Shown here piece after piece: positions 13,341 through 14,510 of a DNA stretch of 14,510 bases. Under the pieces are notes generated by a model. The model was not told the origin of the DNA and did no database searches. It was given only the letters and a program-made list of their open reading frames with translations. Origin of the DNA: an uncultured Erysipelotrichaceae bacterium (GTDB lineage: Bacteria > Bacillota_I > Bacilli_A > RF39 > UBA660); assembly GCA_902795755.1 (NCBI GenBank), contig CADBMO010000030.1, positions 1 to 14,510 of the forward strand. Reading direction: 5' to 3'. The position numbers and the translations under genes are program-made. Positions within the stretch are counted from its first letter, which is position 1. Each line of letters opens with the position of its first letter.

Positions 13341-13369
13341 AAAAAAATCAACCATTTCTGATTGATTTT
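13341..13369 (-). terminator. Intrinsic terminator with GAAA tetraloop, ending the candidate small RNA
   Basis: On the minus strand, AAAATCAATCA and TGGTTGATTTT form an 11-bp stem (one T-G wobble) closed by a GAAA loop, followed directly by a U run (seven T counting the end of the arm). No well-supported coding gene lies upstream of it on the minus strand. Confidence 0.8.
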
Positions 13370-13469
13370 ATATATCAAAGTCCGAAAAGTTTGAACAGAT
13401 TCGTCAATGGAGCGAGTGTCGTAGATATCTACAACTCTTTCTCTAGTGATACGATAAATATCACTCACT
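13341..13469 (-). ncRNA. Candidate structured small RNA of about 125-130 nt
   Basis: An independent minus-strand unit with promoter at 13503-13476, predicted start near 13469 and terminator at 13369-13341. The body is a GC island: 36 of 96 bases (about 37%) at 13375-13470, against about 19% and 10% in the 70-base flanks. Minus-strand hairpins: AGTGATA/TATCACT (13445-13465, 7-nt loop); a stacked stem with GAG/CTC, GAGT/ACTC and GTAGA/TCTAC helices (13410-13443); a weak TCAAA/TTTGA stem (13375-13394); and the terminator. A GTG-started reading frame runs through it but has no SD, uses codons rare for this AT-rich sequence (CGC, TCC, GAC, CGG) and continues across the terminator and the next promoter, so I prefer RNA. 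The family is unknown. It could also be a leader peptide or a remnant of a lost gene. Confidence 0.45.
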
Positions 13470-13475
13470 ACTAAT

Positions 13476-13503
13476 AATATACCATATTTATGGATAAATT
13501 CAA
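13476..13503 (-). promoter_or_regulatory. Promoter of the candidate small RNA
   Basis: On the minus strand: -35 TTGAAT (13503-13498), a 16-bp spacer and -10 TATATT (13481-13476) with TG one base upstream (TGGTATATT). It is divergent from the glycosylase promoter, with only about 18 bp between the two -35 elements. Confidence 0.55.
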
Positions 13504-13521
13504 TTAAATATAATAAATTTA

Positions 13522-13550
13522 TTAAAAAAAATGATATTTAATGCTATAAT
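13522..13550 (+). promoter_or_regulatory. Promoter of the DNA glycosylase gene
   Basis: -35 TTAAAA (13522-13527), a 17-bp spacer, and extended -10 TGCTATAAT (13542-13550). Start near 13557 gives a leader of about 34 nt. Together, 13219-13590 (372 bases without a confident coding gene) hold three promoters, one terminator and the candidate small RNA. Confidence 0.65.
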
Positions 13551-13590
13551 TATATCAATACATATTATTGTTAGGTAGTGAATTAATAAA

Positions 13591-14334
13591 ATGATTATGG
13601 ATAAAGAAAAATGCAAAGAAGTAATTATTAGACTAAATAATTATTTTAATAATAGTGAACCTGCAAATATAGAGTTTCCTTCAAAAGTACAATATAAATC
13701 AAACGAATATTATTTATATATGTTTTATTCTTGTTTACTAGATTATGGTATGAAATCCAAAATGTATCATAAAAATTTAAGTGAAACATACATGAAATAT
13801 CCTCAAATTTTTAATCCTAATTATGTTCTAAAAATGGATGAAGAAGAATTAAAAGTAATTATAGTAAATAATATTCATCCAAGATATCCCAATGTTGCAA
13901 CAAAAAAATGGTTAAAACTATCAACTATACTAAAAAAATATAATGATATTTCAAATTATCTAAAAGAATTTAAAAATTTTGATGAACTTAGTTGCTTCAT
14001 AAGATCTATTAATGGTTTTGGACAAAAAACTGGTGGATTACTGATTAGAATAATATGCGATTCTAAAATATGCAATTTTGAAGAAGAAGTAAAGGCAATA
14101 CCTATAGATACACATGATATTGAAATTAGTTATTTAACAGGAATAATTGATTCTAAAAACATTTCAAGTAGTCAAATTGATGATTTATCCAATACTTATG
14201 TAACTATAGGTAATGAATTAAATATTAATCCTAGTGACATTGACAAATATCTTTGGGAAACTGGCAATACTTTTTGTAATAAGAAAAATTGTGATGAGTG
14301 TCCATTAAATGCCATATGTAAAACAAAGACATAA
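13591..14334 (+). CDS. HhH-GPD / endonuclease III-like DNA glycosylase with C-terminal four-Cys motif
   Basis: A 247-residue base-excision-repair-type enzyme. Marks: SINGFGQKTGGLL at about 139-151 is the helix-hairpin-helix with Lys146 at the position of the AP-lyase nucleophile. IPIDTHDIE at about 170-178 carries Asp173, the catalytic aspartate of the family. The C-terminal FCNKKNCDECPLNAICK (Cys229, 234, 237, 243) is a [4Fe-4S]-type motif, but with C-x4-C-x2-C-x5-C instead of endonuclease III's C-x6-C-x2-C-x5-C. The Lys-Asp distance (27) is longer than in endonuclease III (18). It should excise a damaged or modified base and nick the strand; the substrate is unknown. Start ATG 13591 has a distant AGGTAGTGA; ATG 13597 is an alternative. 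It is convergent with a gene running off the window. Confidence 0.78.
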   Translation: MIMDKEKCKEVIIRLNNYFNNSEPANIEFPSKVQYKSNEYYLYMFYSCLLDYGMKSKMYHKNLSETYMKYPQIFNPNYVLKMDEEELKVIIVNNIHPRYPNVATKKWLKLSTILKKYNDISNYLKEFKNFDELSCFIRSINGFGQKTGGLLIRIICDSKICNFEEEVKAIPIDTHDIEISYLTGIIDSKNISSSQIDDLSNTYVTIGNELNINPSDIDKYLWETGNTFCNKKNCDECPLNAICKTKT

Positions 14335-14348
14335 ATTAAAGTACTAAG

Positions 14349-14383
14349 AAAGATGATTACATACCAATTTCGTAATCATCTTT
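14349..14383. terminator. Bidirectional terminator between convergent genes
   Basis: A 12-bp perfect stem, AAAGATGATTAC (14349-14360) with GTAATCATCTTT (14372-14383), and an 11-nt loop, with a T run on the plus strand and a poorer one on the minus strand. It begins 15 bases after the glycosylase stop and contains the TAA stop (14357-14359) of the convergent minus-strand gene. Confidence 0.78.
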
Positions 14384-14510
14384 TCCTTTGTATTTATTTT
14401 TATCATTTTCCTTATTCCAAATATAATCATCTTGAATTGATTCAATAGTTTTATCACTAAATATTTTGTGAGTATATAAATCTTTTGAAAATTTCCAATA
14501 ATCTTCACGT
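14357..14510 (-). CDS. 3' end of an unidentified gene (partial, runs off the window)
   Basis: An open frame enters at the window edge on the minus strand (first full codon 14509-14507) and continues for 50 residues to TAA at 14357-14359. It reads REDYWKFSKDLYTHKIFSD at the start and is then rich in Asp, Lys, Asn and Tyr, ending DDYEIGM. Composition and frame look coding, and the stop lies in a terminator as for several other genes here. I do not recognise the family from this tail. As neighbour of a modified-base-type glycosylase it could belong to the same accessory module, but this is only position. Confidence 0.6.
   Translation of the reverse strand, partial: REDYWKFSKDLYTHKIFSDKTIESIQDDYIWNKENDKNKYKGKDDYEIGM

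Noticed and set aside
13418..13435. GTAGATATCTAC resembling the stem of a Cas12a-type CRISPR repeat
   Set aside because: It is a single copy, and the arm order (GTAGA first, TCTAC second) is opposite to the Cas12a repeat stem. There are no spacers and no cas genes.
13190..13468. Open frame of 92 codons on the minus strand starting at GTG 13468
   Set aside because: No SD; the frame crosses an 11-bp tetraloop terminator (13341-13369) and the promoter of the next gene (13244-13272), overlaps that gene, and its first third uses codons unlike its neighbours. The structured RNA reading explains the segment better.
13375..13474. Plus-strand frame through the same segment (SPKSLNRFVNGASVVDIYN...)
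   Set aside because: No Met start or SD and an in-frame TAA shortly upstream; it would be only about 43 codons and faces the opposite way to the promoter and terminator pair.

Overview
The window is very AT-rich, and TGA is used as a stop: the Alg14-like gene ends in TGA inside an ATGA overlap, while TGG encodes Trp. This argues for genetic code 11 and against a Mycoplasma-type code. Shine-Dalgarno (SD) sites of the GGAGG and AGGTGAT types, a LytR-CpsA-Psr (LCP) ligase, an SH3b/glucosaminidase wall hydrolase with a dockerin, and a cohesin-like membrane protein together point to a low-GC Gram-positive (Bacillota). An uncultured gut-type Bacilli or Clostridia lineage is my inference. There is no rRNA, tRNA, CRISPR array, insertion sequence or prophage hallmark gene.

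Layout. (1) 27-2853, minus: a four-gene surface-polysaccharide operon (Alg14/PssD-like, Alg13/PssE-like, two GT2 glycosyltransferases), tightly coupled and closed by a perfect 14-bp terminator. (2) 2992-4416, minus: a compact operon of a histidine phosphatase, an ASCH-domain protein and a HIT-like protein. (3) 4506-8059, minus: a secreted SH3b-glucosaminidase-dockerin protein, a membrane-anchored cohesin-like/cadherin-like protein with a long cytoplasmic tail, and a 100-residue charged protein. Divergent from it is an LCP ligase with a solute-binding-like insert (8275-9888, plus). (4) 9898-12540, minus: an all-helical small protein, a GT2-GtrA fusion preceded by an eight-cysteine protein, and a YgjV-like membrane protein. 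(5) 12600-14510: an accessory-looking segment with an orphan gene, a GC-rich structured stretch that looks like an independent small RNA, a HhH-GPD/endonuclease III-like DNA glycosylase with a C-terminal four-cysteine motif (plus), and the 3' end of a convergent gene that runs off the window.

Regions 1, 3 and 4 together describe building and remodelling of the cell envelope: glycosyltransferases make glycans, LCP would attach them to peptidoglycan, GtrA-type GT2 enzymes use polyprenyl carriers, and the cohesin/dockerin pair could hold the wall hydrolase at the membrane. This functional linkage is inference; the domain calls come from residues visible in the sequence.

Two genome-style signatures recur. 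Promoters mostly carry an extended -10 element (TGnTATAAT). Many transcription units end with the stop codon inside the intrinsic terminator hairpin. The most novel item is the candidate small RNA at about 13341-13469 (minus); the most testable protein idea is the adjacent cohesin-like/dockerin pair.
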